A DNA stretch of 64,000 nucleotides from Symbiodinium microadriaticum (GCA_001939145.1 LSRX01001092.1:95675-159674), one strand, 5' to 3'; counted from the stretch's first letter, positions 12,331 through 23,211 are shown. Translations and numbers: made by a program. The notes: generated by a model not told the origin, from the letters alone.

Positions 12331-13284
12331 AAGCGATACATGTAGTGCTGACTATGGTGGCGCAAGTTGTATCGGCAATAGTGGTGGCTATGCCGATGAT
12401 AACGACGGTTTCGATTGTGATCAGTGATGCGGATACTGATCGGGAAAGGGGAAGGAGACGATGAAACTGCTAAGAAATCAATAGCGCAAATCAAGGCGAA
12501 AGAACTACACCACGACAGCACCAGCTCGGCGAAAAGCAGCATGAAGAATGCGAGGACATTTAACATAAAAGCAGCTGACAGGCGGGGCTGCAAAACCGGA
12601 GATTAGGCGTTTGGATGTTGGAAGACCTGTGGGTGTCGGCAGCTAGGAAGAGTCGTAGTCGTCCCAATCCACCAGCCATAAATCACAAGATGGCAATCAT
12701 CAGCCCATAGACGAACCGCAACCGTGGTCGTAACTCTTACACACCCTAAACTTCCACAGGTCAGAACCCTTGTGGGAATCTCAGACAACACAATGGAACT
12801 CGAACACAGAACACTATAGTAGTAGGATGCGTATTGGAAGGCTTAGGGCTCTAGAGCTTAAGAAAAGGACCCAAACCCTCGCGGCCCGTATCCCTCCGGG
12901 CCCCCGGGCACCAGCCGCCCTCGAAATACTTCAGCCGCGACCTCGCGAAGCGCCGCGTCTTGAAACAAACAAAGATTAGAGTTTTTTTTTGAACTCCTTT
13001 TGAGTTCCGGGGGTTTGGGTTTAGGGCTAAGGGTTCCGTTATAAGGGTTTCTAGAAGGGCTCCTTCAAAAGACCCTTCAAGGCTTCACATTTCGGTGCTC
13101 CTTTCTAGAGAATCCTTCACGGCTTGCTGTGAAGGTGCTGTAAGTTTCGGGTTTCGGGTTTCGGGTTTAGGCAGCTAAAGCTTTGCTACCGGAGGCGACA
13201 GGGCTGGGGGATGTCGGCAGTCAAGCTGTCAGGATTTGGAATTTTAAGGTCTTCCTGAAGCCTTGACGTTTCAAACGCCTGGGA

Positions 13285-13301
13285 GGGAGAGAGAGACAGA
13301 G

Positions 13302-13338
<37 letters not shown>

Positions 13339-13475
13339 CAGACAGAGAGAGAGTGAGAGAGACAGAGACCGAGACGGCGACAGCGACAGAGACACAGAAT
13401 GAGAATGCCAAAGAGAAAGAGCAAGAGCAAGAGCAAGAGCGAGGGAGGGAGGGCGGGAGGGGAGGGAGCGGGGAG
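13285..13475 (+). repeat. Purine-rich (GA)n block
   Basis: GAGA and GACAGA repeats merge into AAGAGC repeats and then GGGAGG repeats, giving an almost uninterrupted purine strand of about 190 bases. Such mirror-like purine tracts can form triplex DNA (general knowledge). The frames through it are Arg/Glu or Ser/Leu low complexity. Confidence 0.9.
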
Positions 13476-13834
13476 AGTAAATGATTTCGTGTCGACATTT
13501 TGAACCCAGACTCTGCTGATCAGAAGCAGCACTGCATCGGGTCGACCTAAACCCTAAACCCCAAACCCCTAACACCTTCAGCCTAAACCCCGCACACCCT
13601 GAAGGCGCAAGCCCTCGGGTAGGAGGAAGGGCACAGGACGCGATACGCTTCCGAGTCATGCCCTGCCCCACCCGGGCGTGTTCAGGTTTCTATGTTTCGG
13701 GCGTTTAGGGCTTTAGGGTTTCGGGATTCAGGGTTCAGGGTTTAGGGTTTCTGGGTTAGGCAGTTCGGGTTGAATCAAAGGGCTGGGGGTCTGTTTGGAG
13801 CCACTAAATATGCGGATGATTGGTGCTGTTCGAA

Positions 13835-13858
13835 TGTAGGGGCCTTAATAACTACAAG
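13835..13858 (+). mobile_element. Fragment of the MITE-like family (left arm)
   Basis: The first 16 bases, TGTAGGGGCCTTAATA, are identical to the left end of the complete element at 21256. No right arm was identified downstream. Confidence 0.45.
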
Positions 13859-14182
13859 TCGGTTTGAGTGCGCATTACAGCATTTTTTTATTTGGGCCAC
13901 AAAGCGATAGTATGACCAGTTCCCCGACCCCTAAAGCACGGCGGGATTGAGCACAGTAATCAGGACCCCTGCCTGTAATGTCAACTTCAACCCCAATCTT
14001 TCTCAGGGCTTGGGATTTAATCCGGACCCCGGAAGCCTAAACCCTAAACTCCTAAACAGCCCATACTTCATACAAACTCAAAGCTAACCGATTCACCGTC
14101 GAGAGGCAGGCCCCAGGCACCCACGATGAGATCCATAAGACCTTCAGATGAGGGATTCGGGAGTATAAACAAAAACAAATAT

Positions 14183-14546
14183 ATGTGTATATATATGTGT
14201 GTGTGTGTATGTATATGTATATATCTCTATCTATACATATATATATATATATATATATATATCCCTCTCTCTATCTCTATCTGATCTCTATCTATCCATC
14301 CATCCATCCATCCATCCATGCATGCATCCATCCATCCATCCATCCATCCATCCATGCATCCATCCATCCATCCGTGCATCCATCCAGCCATCCATGCATC
14401 CATCCATCCATCCATCGATCCATCCATGCATCCATCCATCCATCCGTGCATCCATCCAGCCATCCATGCATCCATCCATCCATCCATCGATCAATGTATC
14501 TATCTATTTGTCTGCCTATCTATCTACCTATCTACCCATCTATATA
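14183..14546 (+). repeat. Compound microsatellite: (TG/TA)n then (CATC)n
   Basis: Alternating TATG/TGTG/TATA gives way at about 14290 to some 50 CATC units interspersed with CATG and CAGC variants, ending in CTAT units. Long open frames here (for example the IHPS peptide repeats) follow from a 4-bp period without stops. Confidence 0.95.
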
Positions 14547-15282
14547 TCTATCCGACTTCGGGTATAGAGTTTAGGATTCATGGCTTGCGGCTCCAGTAGG
14601 GTGGAAGGGCTGTTGGGTGATGAGATGCACAAGACCTTCGGATTAGTTAATGCTTCGTGGCCTAGGGTGCAGGCTCTTTGGGCTCTGGCAACCGGCGTCT
14701 GCAAGAGCAGACAACATGTTTCAACTCTCAGAACCCCTAAACCAATCGGCGTTCCTTCCTTACTCTCAGGAAATGGTGCTGGGGTAGAACTGGCGCTGCT
14801 AAGCTTCAGGGCTCAAAGATGAGGCTTCAGGGATTAGGGCTTAGGGGTTTAGGGTTTAGGGGCTTAGGGGTTGAGGGTTTAGGGGTCAATGCATCTTTTT
14901 GGCTGCAACTTTTCTCTCACCTCTGTCTGCTCTTGCCACGGAGCGCCAACCCACGGCAGAGCAAGCGATGGAGCAGCAGCTGAATCCAAGCGCAGCAGGG
15001 GTCGCAGGACACGCACTAATACTGCAAGCCGGGAATAGTCTGCTAGCCAGGGGGCTCGTTGAAACTTGACCACCCCTGCTTGAGTTGATAACACAACGGG
15101 TTGAAGCTCCCTTCAGGGTTACGGTTTTCAGCCAGAAGCCAGAATTCGCACGGGACATGTCCCTGGTAGGATTAGCCAGCGAATGTAAACGATGCAGCGA
15201 ATGTAAAGGATCAAGGAGGCTTCTGAACAGAAGCAGCCACGAATGGAAGCCGCCCAAGATTCACGTAGCATGATGCTAAATT

Positions 15283-15327
15283 AAGGCTCATGCCATCGCC
15301 ATTCCAGTCAGTCAACAGGAAGCCGGC
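15283..15327 (-). CDS. Possible FG-GAP/VCBS repeat exon fragment
   Basis: On the minus strand this encodes AGFLLTDWNGDGMS. D-W-N-G-D-G is the calcium-binding loop style of FG-GAP/VCBS beta-propeller repeats. It lies in a 141-codon open frame (15211-15636), but the upstream half is poly-Ala from CTG-type repeats and unlikely to be genuine. Two other pieces of similar type lie on the same strand (15967-16071 and 17996-18066). Together they may be remnants of one gene reading from 18.1 towards 15.2 kb. I cannot define splice sites; a chance NGDG match is possible. Confidence 0.3.
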
Positions 15328-15454
15328 AACTTGGTCATCCTGCCAAATGTTCAGGCCGTAAGCTGCAGGATTCAGGAGTCTGGAGTTAGGATTTCGCATA
15401 TGCTTCTTCACTTGAGCTACAAAGTTCGCATGCCTGGTGCTGCTGGTCGTTCTG

Positions 15455-15560
15455 TTTCCACCCTTTGCTGCCGTTGCTGCTGGCGCTTCTGCGGCTGCAG
15501 CTGCAGCTGCAGCTGCTGTTGCTGCTACTGTTATCGCTGCACTTGCTGCTCCTGCTGTCA
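15455..15560. repeat. Imperfect CTG/GCT trinucleotide block
   Basis: GCTGCTG, GCAGCTGCAG and TGCTGCTACTG runs give poly-Ala on the minus strand and poly-Cys or Ser on the plus. It contains the palindrome GCTGCAGCTGCAGCTGCAGC. Confidence 0.8.
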
Positions 15561-15966
15561 CCACTTCTAATGTTGCCGTTCCTTTTGTCAGCCCCTTGTT
15601 AAGGCTTCTGGTCAGCATTGAGTGGCTTGCTGCCACTTCTGCGTGTTTGTACTATCGTTAGCGTTGCATAGCTGTCCAATGTCTGTGCATAGTCAATGTT
15701 CCTACTTTACTTCCGATTGATTCGGGAGCCATGATGATGTTGTGGAGTTGTGGCAAGGTTACGCGCCATGGTGGCGAAGGACTGCACGCAGCGTGCTCTG
15801 TCTAATCTCCCCTGTGTCAGACTGTCGTGTAGATGTTGGTGCTCAGCTGCTTTACGACAATGGCTTGGACAGCCCGAAACAAACAGAAACTGTAAAATAA
15901 ATCTTCCAAACACCTAAGCCCTGGACCCTAAACTCCTGAACCCTAGACCCCTAAACCACAAAAGCC

Positions 15967-16071
15967 GTAAGCCGTCAAATCTGCCAACTTGTTTGATCCG
16001 TCCTCGATTCCGTTCCGAAGGTCGACTTCCGAGAACGGGCTGTCGGAGCCCAGGCGCTCGACGAGCACTCC
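15967..16071 (-). CDS. Possible FG-GAP/VCBS-type repeat fragment
   Basis: The minus-strand peptide GVLVERLGSDSPFSEVDL, followed by NKLADLTAYG, has the layout (L-x-ER-x-G-x-NPF...LADLD) that I recall from FG-GAP-like repeat proteins predicted in dinoflagellates. The expected DGDGD loop after LADL is replaced by TAYG, so the repeat is diverged or broken. It sits in an 84-codon frame (15943-16197). Strand and order agree with the pieces at 15283 and 17996. Confidence 0.3.
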
Positions 16072-17000
16072 TCTCGGGTCTAATGCAGAATAGGGTTCTT
16101 TGGGCCCCTTCATAGCATACTTATAACAAGGAACTCCATGGAGACATACCTTTTTTACAGCAGGCCTCGTACACAGCAGCCCGGTCCCCAGCATCACTCG
16201 CTCACTGTAAGGCGAGCATCGACACTGAGATCTCGCTAGACACTATCTGGAAAGTCAGGATCTTACGATATTCTCTGAAGACGAGGTCGTGCAGTTGCAC
16301 CAAACCCTAAACCCTAAACATCTAAGCTTCTATATCTTAGTGTGGTTGGGGATCGGAAGGGCTCTGGGGGTTTTGTGGGGGGGGACTCTTTGGGGGCTCT
16401 GTGAGCGCCTTTAGCTTTAGGTTTTCTGGCGGATTTCCTGAGTAGGGATCCCTCGGCGGGTTTAGGGTTTAGGGGTTTAGGGTTTAGGGTTTAGGGTTTA
16501 GGGTTTGGGTTGAGGGTTTATGCGTTTGCGGGTGCATGGCAAAGGGGTTGTTGGACGTTTAAGGTTGGGTTCTTTTGAGGTCTTCGCCGGAGAACGCAAG
16601 TGTGTTCGTGTTTGGGGTTCAGATGGGGCCCGGGGTAGGGCTAGTTTAGGGTTTAAGCTGTTCGGGTTTGGGGTTCAGGGCCAGGGCGCGAAAGAAACGG
16701 CATGAGATATGGGCAGGATGCCAATCTCTGAAACCTACAGCTTCTCGAAGTCACATCTGGGCAGTTTTGCAACGGGCCTTCTGCGACTTCAGGCTCACCC
16801 TAAACCCTGAACTGCGAAACTTCAAAGCCGAGGTCAATCCTCCGTTGGACTTGCATAAGAACCCATTCTAAGCAGCTAAGACCCCCAAACGCCAAACCTT
16901 CTGCAACCGAATAAAAGCCGCACGGGAGCTTCACTCTACGTATTAAAGCACGGGCTACTCAAATAAAGTGATACCTTAGCAGTTTCCAGTGGGATCGCAG

Positions 17001-17098
17001 CTTAGGGCTTAGGGCTTAGGGTTTCGGGGTTTAGGGTTGAGGGTTTAGGGTTTAGGGTTTAGGGTTTAGGGTTTAGGGTTTAGGGTTTAGGGTTTAAG
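17001..17098 (+). repeat. Interstitial telomere-like array (TTTAGGG)
   Basis: Degenerate units (CTTAGGG, TTTCGGGG, TTGAGGG) pass into eight exact TTTAGGG units, so the array is purest at its right side. Confidence 0.92.
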
Positions 17099-17438
17099 GT
17101 TTCCTTCCCTCTCGCATGGCCCACAGGCGAGGCTTTGCACGAAGGTTTAGGGCTCAGGGGTCTCGGGCTTCTCGGTGTTAATGGGGCTGCCTCGCAGGTT
17201 CCCAGAGAGGTCTGAAGGGAGTTTTCTCTACGGTTTTATGTCCTTTCTCGCGGGTTTCGTGGGGCTGTCTTGGGTTAGTTGAAGGATTTTGAAGGCAATG
17301 TGAAACGGGGCTTAGCCTCTTTGATCTACTCGTGTTCCCAGCTTCAGCTCAAGGATTCAAGTTTAAACACGTACTCGGCGGTCTTGTTTCATTTCGCTTC
17401 CTTAAACCCTAAACCTGGCTCCCTGTTGGGGCTTTATG

Positions 17439-17454
17439 AAAAATGATCATTTTT
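17439..17454. repeat. 16-bp perfect palindrome
   Basis: AAAAATGATCATTTTT reads the same on both strands. It lies in an AT-rich island inside the telomere-like mosaic; no other function is visible. Confidence 0.6.
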
Positions 17455-17995
17455 AATCCTTATTAGGGTTTTATTATGACAAAAATGTAAAATTGTATCC
17501 AACAAGGAAACCCCTAAACCGAGAGCAGCAGGTCCTTTGACCCGCTCTTGGTAATCGATGCTTCCGTGGTGGAAGATGGTCACCCTGCAACAGGGGCTGA
17601 AGGTTTAGGGGCTCGGGTTTTAGGATTCGGGTGGGGGGCTTAAGATTTAGGACCCCTAACCCTTTTTTGCAACAGGCTTTCCACCTCGCCCGGAGTTGGA
17701 CCCCTAACCCTAAACCCTAAACCCAGGCAGCTGAAGAATGGCATGCGGTTTGGACTGCCACAACCCGGCCGAGGGATTGTGGCTTAGGCTCAAGACTTGA
17801 AGCAAAAGCTAGCGCAACAGCGTGCAGCTTTTAGGGCTTAGGAAATGGGGTTATCTAGGGTCTGGGGGGTTGGGGTTGGGATGTAGGGTCCGTCACGTCA
17901 CTAAGACAGTGCTCCACCATACTTCCCGTAGAAGCCCAAGACCGCAAGATGCAGGGCCTGCGTGCGAAGACAGAGTCTTGAGGCCGCTGTACCGC

Positions 17996-18066
17996 TTCCG
18001 AAGCTTAGGGTTCAGCCGGCCTGTCCACTTCGCCATCGCCGTTGAAATCGATGTCTTGCGGCTTAC
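17996..18066 (-). CDS. Possible FG-GAP/VCBS repeat exon fragment
   Basis: The minus strand reads PQGKPQDIDFNGDGEVDRPA before a stop. DFNGDGEVD fits the D-x-N-G-D-G-x-x-D loop of FG-GAP/VCBS repeats and also resembles EF-hand or dockerin calcium loops. Only a few residues of context are open, so this would be one short exon. Confidence 0.3.
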
Positions 18067-18784
18067 CTTGCGGTTTAGGGCTTAGGGTTTTGGGGCTGTT
18101 TCAAGACCGGGCGCGAGTTTATTCTTCCATTTATTCTTGCGGATATTCGTTTTGTTGATGCCATTGCTACAGTGATTGCGATTAGACGTCTTCTGCTATT
18201 GGTACCATATCTTACTCTGGCTTCTGACTGCTGCTGCGAGCACCACGACCATTACCACGATGGCGGCGACGTCTACCACTCCTAGTCCTTCTCTCACCGC
18301 CATTTCTATTTCCGGTCACCAGCGCCATCAACATTACCACTACTGCTGCCAGCACAAAAGCTGTGTTTTTTTCTGTCATTGGCTATACTGTCTTCCATTG
18401 TTACCTAAACCTTAAACCCTAAACCCTAAACTTTAGGCCCTAAACCCTAAATTTGTTGTGTCATGTATTTCGACCATGAGGAACCCACCTCTGGAGGCAT
18501 GGGACGGCGAACCCCGGAAGCCAACGTTGAGAGGAAGAAGCCGACGGCGTCTCTTGAAGCCCGAAATCCCCAATATAGGAACCTAATTAAGAAGCCTGGG
18601 CCTCTATTAGGGTTCTTAGTATGCACCCTATAATCAATGTGTATATATATATATATGGGGTTATAGGGCCAGGGTCTCTTGATCAGGTCCCTATATAAAA
18701 AAAAACTCCCAAACCCCAAAACTAACACCGGTGCCTGCTTCCAGCCACTTCGCAGAGAAGGCCACCTTAAGCGCGTTGAATCTT

Positions 18785-18885
18785 TCTAGAGTGGCAGGTT
18801 AAGCCTTTTAGGGTTTAGGGTTTAGGGTTTTTAAGCCTTTTGGGCTTCGGCGCTCGAGGGTTTCGGAGTTTAGGGCTGTCGCACC
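18785..18885. repeat. 101-bp exact duplicate ending at an N
   Basis: This block, from TCTAGAGTGGCAGG to CTGTCGCACCT, is repeated without a change at 18963-19063, 178 bases downstream. The first copy ends exactly at the N (18886); the second continues into unique sequence. Flanks to the left of the two copies differ. Confidence 0.9.
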
Positions 18886-18886
18886 T
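18886..18886. other. Single N (assembly gap or unresolved base)
   Basis: One ambiguous base separates TTTAGGG-rich sequence ending in CGCACCT from a CCCTAAA array in the opposite orientation. With the adjoining 101-bp duplicate it is best read as a scaffold join of unknown true length. Confidence 0.85.
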
Positions 18887-19124
18887 NACCCTAAACCCTA
18901 AACCCTAAATCCTAAACCCTAAACCGAGGGTGTAGGAATTCAGGGTTGTCAGACAGGACAAATCTAGAGTGGCAGGTTAAGCCTTTTAGGGTTTAGGGTT
19001 TAGGGTTTTTAAGCCTTTTGGGCTTCGGCGCTCGAGGGTTTCGGAGTTTAGGGCTGTCGCACCTAGTTGCAGTCGGCTGCGGTAGCGACATATAGCAACG
19101 GGAGCAGAAGCAGCCGGCGAGAGC

Positions 19125-19260
19125 GTCAGCATGAGCAGCACGAGCTGCCACAGCTGCTTGCTGTTGTTGTTGCTGCTGCACTCTTGCTGCTAGCCGTGTT
19201 CGGAGGAGGAGGGGAGCAGGAGTAGCAGTAGGAGCAGGAAGAGCAGGAGGGGAAGGCGCA
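19125..19260. repeat. Imperfect GCA/GCT and GGA/AGCAGG block
   Basis: AGCAGCACGAGC and TTGTTGTTGCTGCTGC runs are followed by GGAGGAGG and AGGAGCAGG runs. Minus-strand frames are Gln/Ala and Ser/Cys low complexity only. Confidence 0.7.
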
Positions 19261-19487
19261 AGAGAACGAAGGGAGGAGACAAGTCTTAAATGACAAAAGA
19301 AAAATGCAGCAGCATCTGTGGCGACAGGTTCTCCTGAATACTAGCTCACGAAGGCAAATCGGCATCGACCCTAATACCCTAAACCCTAAACCCTAAACCC
19401 TGATGCTAGGGCAAACTCTCCCGGGCTGGCGCCTGCGGGACTTGGCCGTCCAAGGGAGTGATGTTGACCAGTCGCCCCTGCGGAATG

Positions 19488-19616
19488 GGGTTTAGGGTTT
19501 AGGGGTTTAGGGGTTTAGGGGTTTAGGGTTTAGGGGTTTAGGGGTTTAGGGTTGAGGGTTTAGGGTTTAGGGTTTAGGGGTTTAGGGTTTACGGTTTAGG
19601 GGTTTAGGGTTTAGGG
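19488..19616 (+). repeat. Interstitial telomere-like array (TTTAGGG/TTTAGGGG)
   Basis: About 17 units mixing 7- and 8-bp forms with few substitutions. It is the longest such array in the window and similar in composition to 6578-6683. Confidence 0.93.
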
Positions 19617-20651
19617 AGCACGCTTTGGGAATTACCTCTGGGGGCTTCACGGCACGAGGCTAAGACGAGCGAAAGCTGTTTGGGAAACTGCCTCTTGACA
19701 CAACCGCTAGCTCAGCACATGCTCCTAGGTCATGAGCTGCATTGAAGTTGCTCTGGGGCTGGTACATTTTGTATCAGGGTCACCATAAGGGTGCTACACA
19801 GTTACCACAAGAGGGGGATCACAAGGCTTCTTTTCGGGTCTCGGGCTGCTTCTAGTCGATGCAGAAGCAGTAGCTTAAGACACAACCAGGCGGTGGCGAT
19901 TGCAGCAGAGGTGGTGGACTAGCAGCAGCTTATTTTGATTGTGGGAAGGTCGAGTAGGAGCAGCCACCGTAGCCGCAGCACTGGCGTGATCTCCACTACT
20001 TTTGGGAGGTTTACAAAGCCCCAACTCAAGACAAACAAGCTATGAAAGTGGATCTGTGCACTCTGGTTGAAATAACTAACAAGGAATAAGGAACACAATA
20101 AACAACAGAACGAACAGATCGGTTCGCGGCTTCTTGATCACTGAGTCTAGGGCGTCAGGTAGACCTTTATTGGGCTACCCTGTCCCGGCCACTCCCTACC
20201 CTCAGGGTTTAGGATTAAGGTTTAGGGTAAGGGTATAACAGCAGCTCTAACTACGGTTGTTGGCATAAATCCTGCATTACCCATAACAAGGAATATACCA
20301 CAATTCCCACAGTGTAGGCTCCTTAAGGTCAGGCAGGATTTAGATCATCAACAGTAGTTGCTTTTCATGCCGGGCACTTTCGGGGTCTTCTTGAAGAGCG
20401 ACACGCGGCCAACATTGGCCTGCACGAGCGGGACCCTTGTTGGGGTTTAGGTTGCTGTTAAGAAATGTAGTCTAAGTTACCGTCATGGGGATATAAAGGA
20501 AATCATAAGCTTTCCTTGTTATCGTAACTTAATCTAGGTGAAGTTCCTCATCCCTAAACCCTAAACCCTCAAAGGAGCCCCACATGCCAGCGGCCCTAGG
20601 GTTGGGCGGGGCCTGAAGCCTCAAGATTGAGGCGGTGGCCTTTTTTGGGGC

Positions 20652-20758
20652 GTAGGGTTTAGGGTTTAGAGTTTAGGGCTTAGGGTTTAGGGCTTAGGCT
20701 TTAGAGTTTAGGGCTTAGGGTTTAGGGTTTAGGGCTTAGGGCTTAGGCTTAAGGGTTA
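20652..20758 (+). repeat. Degenerate telomere-like array (TTTAGGG/CTTAGGG)
   Basis: About 15 units dominated by alternating TTTAGGG and CTTAGGG or TTTAGAG, suggesting amplification after the units had diverged (a higher-order pattern). Confidence 0.85.
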
Positions 20759-21255
20759 AGGAGCTTTTTTCTTTTTAAGTGCAATAACCCTTTCTCCGCA
20801 CACAGGGCCCACTTACTGTTGAGTATGCACCGAATCGTGTACCCCGATTTAGGAGTTTAGGGCCTAGGGTTTAGGGTTTCAGCACTCACTCTCGGACATG
20901 CCTGGGCGAGGTTCCTAAGGTTTAGGATTTTAGACGTTTTAGAGTTTAGGGCTTAGGGTTTAGGGTTTAAGGTTTAGAGTTCGGGGCTTAGGGTTTAGAG
21001 TTCGGGGCTTAGGGTTTGGATGCAGGGCCTGGCTTCTCAAGCCGCAGTGATCGAGCCCCGAAGAACTGCGTGTGGGGGGCCGTAGAAGCTCCGATCTCAG
21101 GGCTAAGGAAGACCGTCTTCTTTTGGGTTTAGGGCTTAGGGTTTAGGGGTAATCTAGGGCTTCCAGGGTTTAGGGTTCCAGGGCCTAGCGCCATCCCTAA
21201 CTAAGGAGAATCGATGCTAACAGTTCAGCTCACCACCCTAAACCCGAAACCCTCA

Positions 21256-21364
21256 TGTAGGGGCCTTAATAATTAGCATAGGGTTTTGGGGGGTTCCTTA
21301 TTATAATTATAATTATAGTATAAACAAAACCCCCAAACCCTATTCTAACTATTAAGGCCCCTAT
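21256..21364. mobile_element. Complete MITE-like element with terminal inverted repeats of about 38 bp
   Basis: The left arm begins TGTAGGGGCCTTAATAATTA and runs to a G-run. The right arm, reverse-complemented, begins CATAGGGGCCTTAATAGTTA and follows the same course to a G-run, with about four differences. The roughly 30-bp centre is AT-only or nearly so (TTATAATTATAATTATAGTA). It is a foldback structure without coding capacity. Related copies or arms lie at 1664, 6129, 11104 and 13835. The arms carry GGGTTT and AAACCC, so the family may have a telomere-like origin or preference. Confidence 0.7.
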
Positions 21365-21935
21365 GTTAAAACCCTAAGTTGGGTTCAGGCCCCGGGCTGA
21401 AGCATCGCACGTTATTGCCAGAGAAGCAGACACCAAACAGATGAGCTGGGTTTTTGAATCCTCCAACATCCCGGAGGGTTTAGGGGTTAGGGCTGTTTTT
21501 AGGGTTTAGCGTTTAGAGCTTAGGGTTTAGGGAGTAGGAAGGTGTAGCCTCCTGGAACATCAAGAAGGTGTCCCCGTTTGCCTGGCGCCGGAAGTTTAGC
21601 GCTGCGGGTCTGAAAAAATTCCGCCTGCGTGGCATTTAGCGCACGGCCTTGCCGCGTACAGAGCTTGCCGGAACCGTGAACAACCCTAACCCCCGTTTTG
21701 AAGGACCTGCATAAGGAGATCATGATAGGCAACCCTACCTTATGACGTTCAGGAAAGGCTTGAGTTTCCGAGAAGCCCCCCGGAGCAGCCAATGAGGAAG
21801 TACCGACTTCTTTAACAGGGGATCTGCTGGCATCGGGGTCTCCGGGGGTGACTTCGGGACCTGAACGCTTCGACCACGGTTTTGGGGGTATCTGCTGCTT
21901 TAGTTGCATCAGGGACCATCAGGGGAACTGTTTCT

Positions 21936-22046
21936 AACCCTAAACCCTAAACCCTACACCCTAAACCCTACACCCTAAACCCTAAACCCTAAATCCTAAA
22001 CCCTAAACCATAAACCCCGAAACCTTAAACCCTAAACCCTAAACCC
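21936..22046 (-). repeat. Interstitial telomere-like array (CCCTAAA)
   Basis: About 15 units, mostly CCCTAAA with CCCTACA and CCATAAA variants, on the opposite strand to the arrays at 20652 and 22160. Confidence 0.9.
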
Positions 22047-23211
22047 GGCCATGTTGAGAAGAGCTCGAGGCCAAGGAGTCTAGAGCTTTGTCACAAGTGA
22101 GTCATGAGGGTTTGGGGCTTGGGCTTCAGGGTTTAGGGCTTTTTCCCTCCTACTTAGCAAGGACGAGCCCAGGGTTTAGGGTTTAGGGTTCAGGGTTTAG
22201 GAAGTTTAGGGTTTAGGGTTCAGGATTTCGGGTTTACGCTCTCAGACGAGGTCTCTCAGGTCGTGTTCGCACTACAGTTCCGACTCAGGTTAACTATTCC
22301 CCGTCAGGCTGCGGCGGTCAGCGGCGTGGAAGGCACGGCCGAAAAGAAGTTGCCCAAGTCGGAGAAGGGGTTGGCATTCTCAGCGCGCGACATTTTAGGA
22401 CCAAGGGTCCAGTGTCTAGGATTTGGGAGTTGCAACAAGGGTGGGCTTAGGGGCAGCCCTTGCCACTTCCGCCCTCATGCTCAGGGCTTCGTGTTGCAAG
22501 GTCGGCCACTTGAGTTTAGCATCTATGACAACACCGACGAAGATGAGTAGACTTCACCAGCACTAAAGCTGAACCCTACATCGGGTGCCTACAAACCCTA
22601 AAGTTCCGAGACACGACTGGAGGACGTTAAGGGGGCTCGGGACTCAGACTTTAGGGCTTCGACTTTGAAGATCTTGGCATTAGGGTTTAGGGTTTAGGGT
22701 TTAGGGTGTGGCTTTGGGGCTTTAGATTTAAAGCTTACCGCTCTAGGGTTTCAAGCTTCAGGACTTCCTCAAGCCTACCAGGCCCTAAACCCTAAACCCT
22801 AGGAACCGTAAATGTCTAACAGTCCAAGCGCAGAGGTCTGAACCTGCAATCCTGGACGGTAACGCTTCTAGTGTCCGGGGCTGCAGGTGTGAGCCTGTAA
22901 GTAGGTTAAGAAAGGCTCAACCAAAACCTATCTAGCCTGGCTGCTATGTCCTGTGATCCTACACCCTTTTTGAACCCTAAACCCTAAACTTATAAACCCT
23001 AAACCCTAAACCCTAAACTCCAAGGCTGGCAAAATCTTAGGTGGACTCGGAAGTTCAGGCGGGCGGCGAACTCCCGGAAGCGCACCTTGCGATCCTGCAA
23101 GAGCTCGCAGAACGCGATAGTTTGCGCGGTTTAGGATTTAGGGCATTAGGGCTTAGCCTGCGTCCGGTCACAGTGATCCGCATTTTGGGGGGCTTGCATG
23201 ATCTATTTCGC

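Larger units (their letters stand above)
4280..14880. other. Stretch with no recognised gene
   Basis: Apart from telomere-like runs, microsatellites and the small inverted-repeat elements listed separately, nothing here reads as a conserved protein. Open frames are at most about 230 codons. The longest (11623-12318, minus) is low-complexity peptide from tandem and trinucleotide repeats. A 140-codon minus frame at 10529-10951 has normal composition, but I recognise no domain in it. Confidence 0.6.
600..23160. repeat. Mosaic of interstitial telomere-like TTTAGGG/CCCTAAA repeats
   Basis: Exact and decayed 7-mers (TTTAGGG and its complement CCCTAAA, with variants such as TTCAGGG, TTTCGGG, CTTAGGG and TTTTGGGG) recur every few hundred bases from about 640 to 23158. 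Runs switch strand repeatedly: CCCTAAA near 4650, 5850, 18890 and 21940, TTTAGGG near 6580, 9850, 17040 and 19490. TTTAGGG is the telomere repeat reported for dinoflagellates and plants. The alternating strands and separation by unrelated DNA argue against an intact chromosome end. After 23160 the motif essentially disappears; one weak CCCTAAA-like patch lies near 49290. Inference: a subtelomere-like or telomere-seeded block. Confidence 0.85.
18070..23200. other. Stretch with no recognised gene
   Basis: Telomere-like arrays, trinucleotide runs, one complete MITE-like element and an assembly gap are listed separately. The largest non-repetitive frame (21520-21909, minus, 129 codons) has ordinary composition, but I recognise no domain, and it begins in telomere-like sequence. 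Confidence 0.55.

Noticed and set aside
14185-14574. Plus-strand ORF rich in IHPS repeats (129 codons) and minus-strand WMDG repeats
   Set aside because: Pure translation of the (CATC)n microsatellite.
600-23160. Genuine chromosome end (telomere)
   Set aside because: Arrays alternate in orientation, are short and decayed, and non-telomeric sequence continues on both sides.
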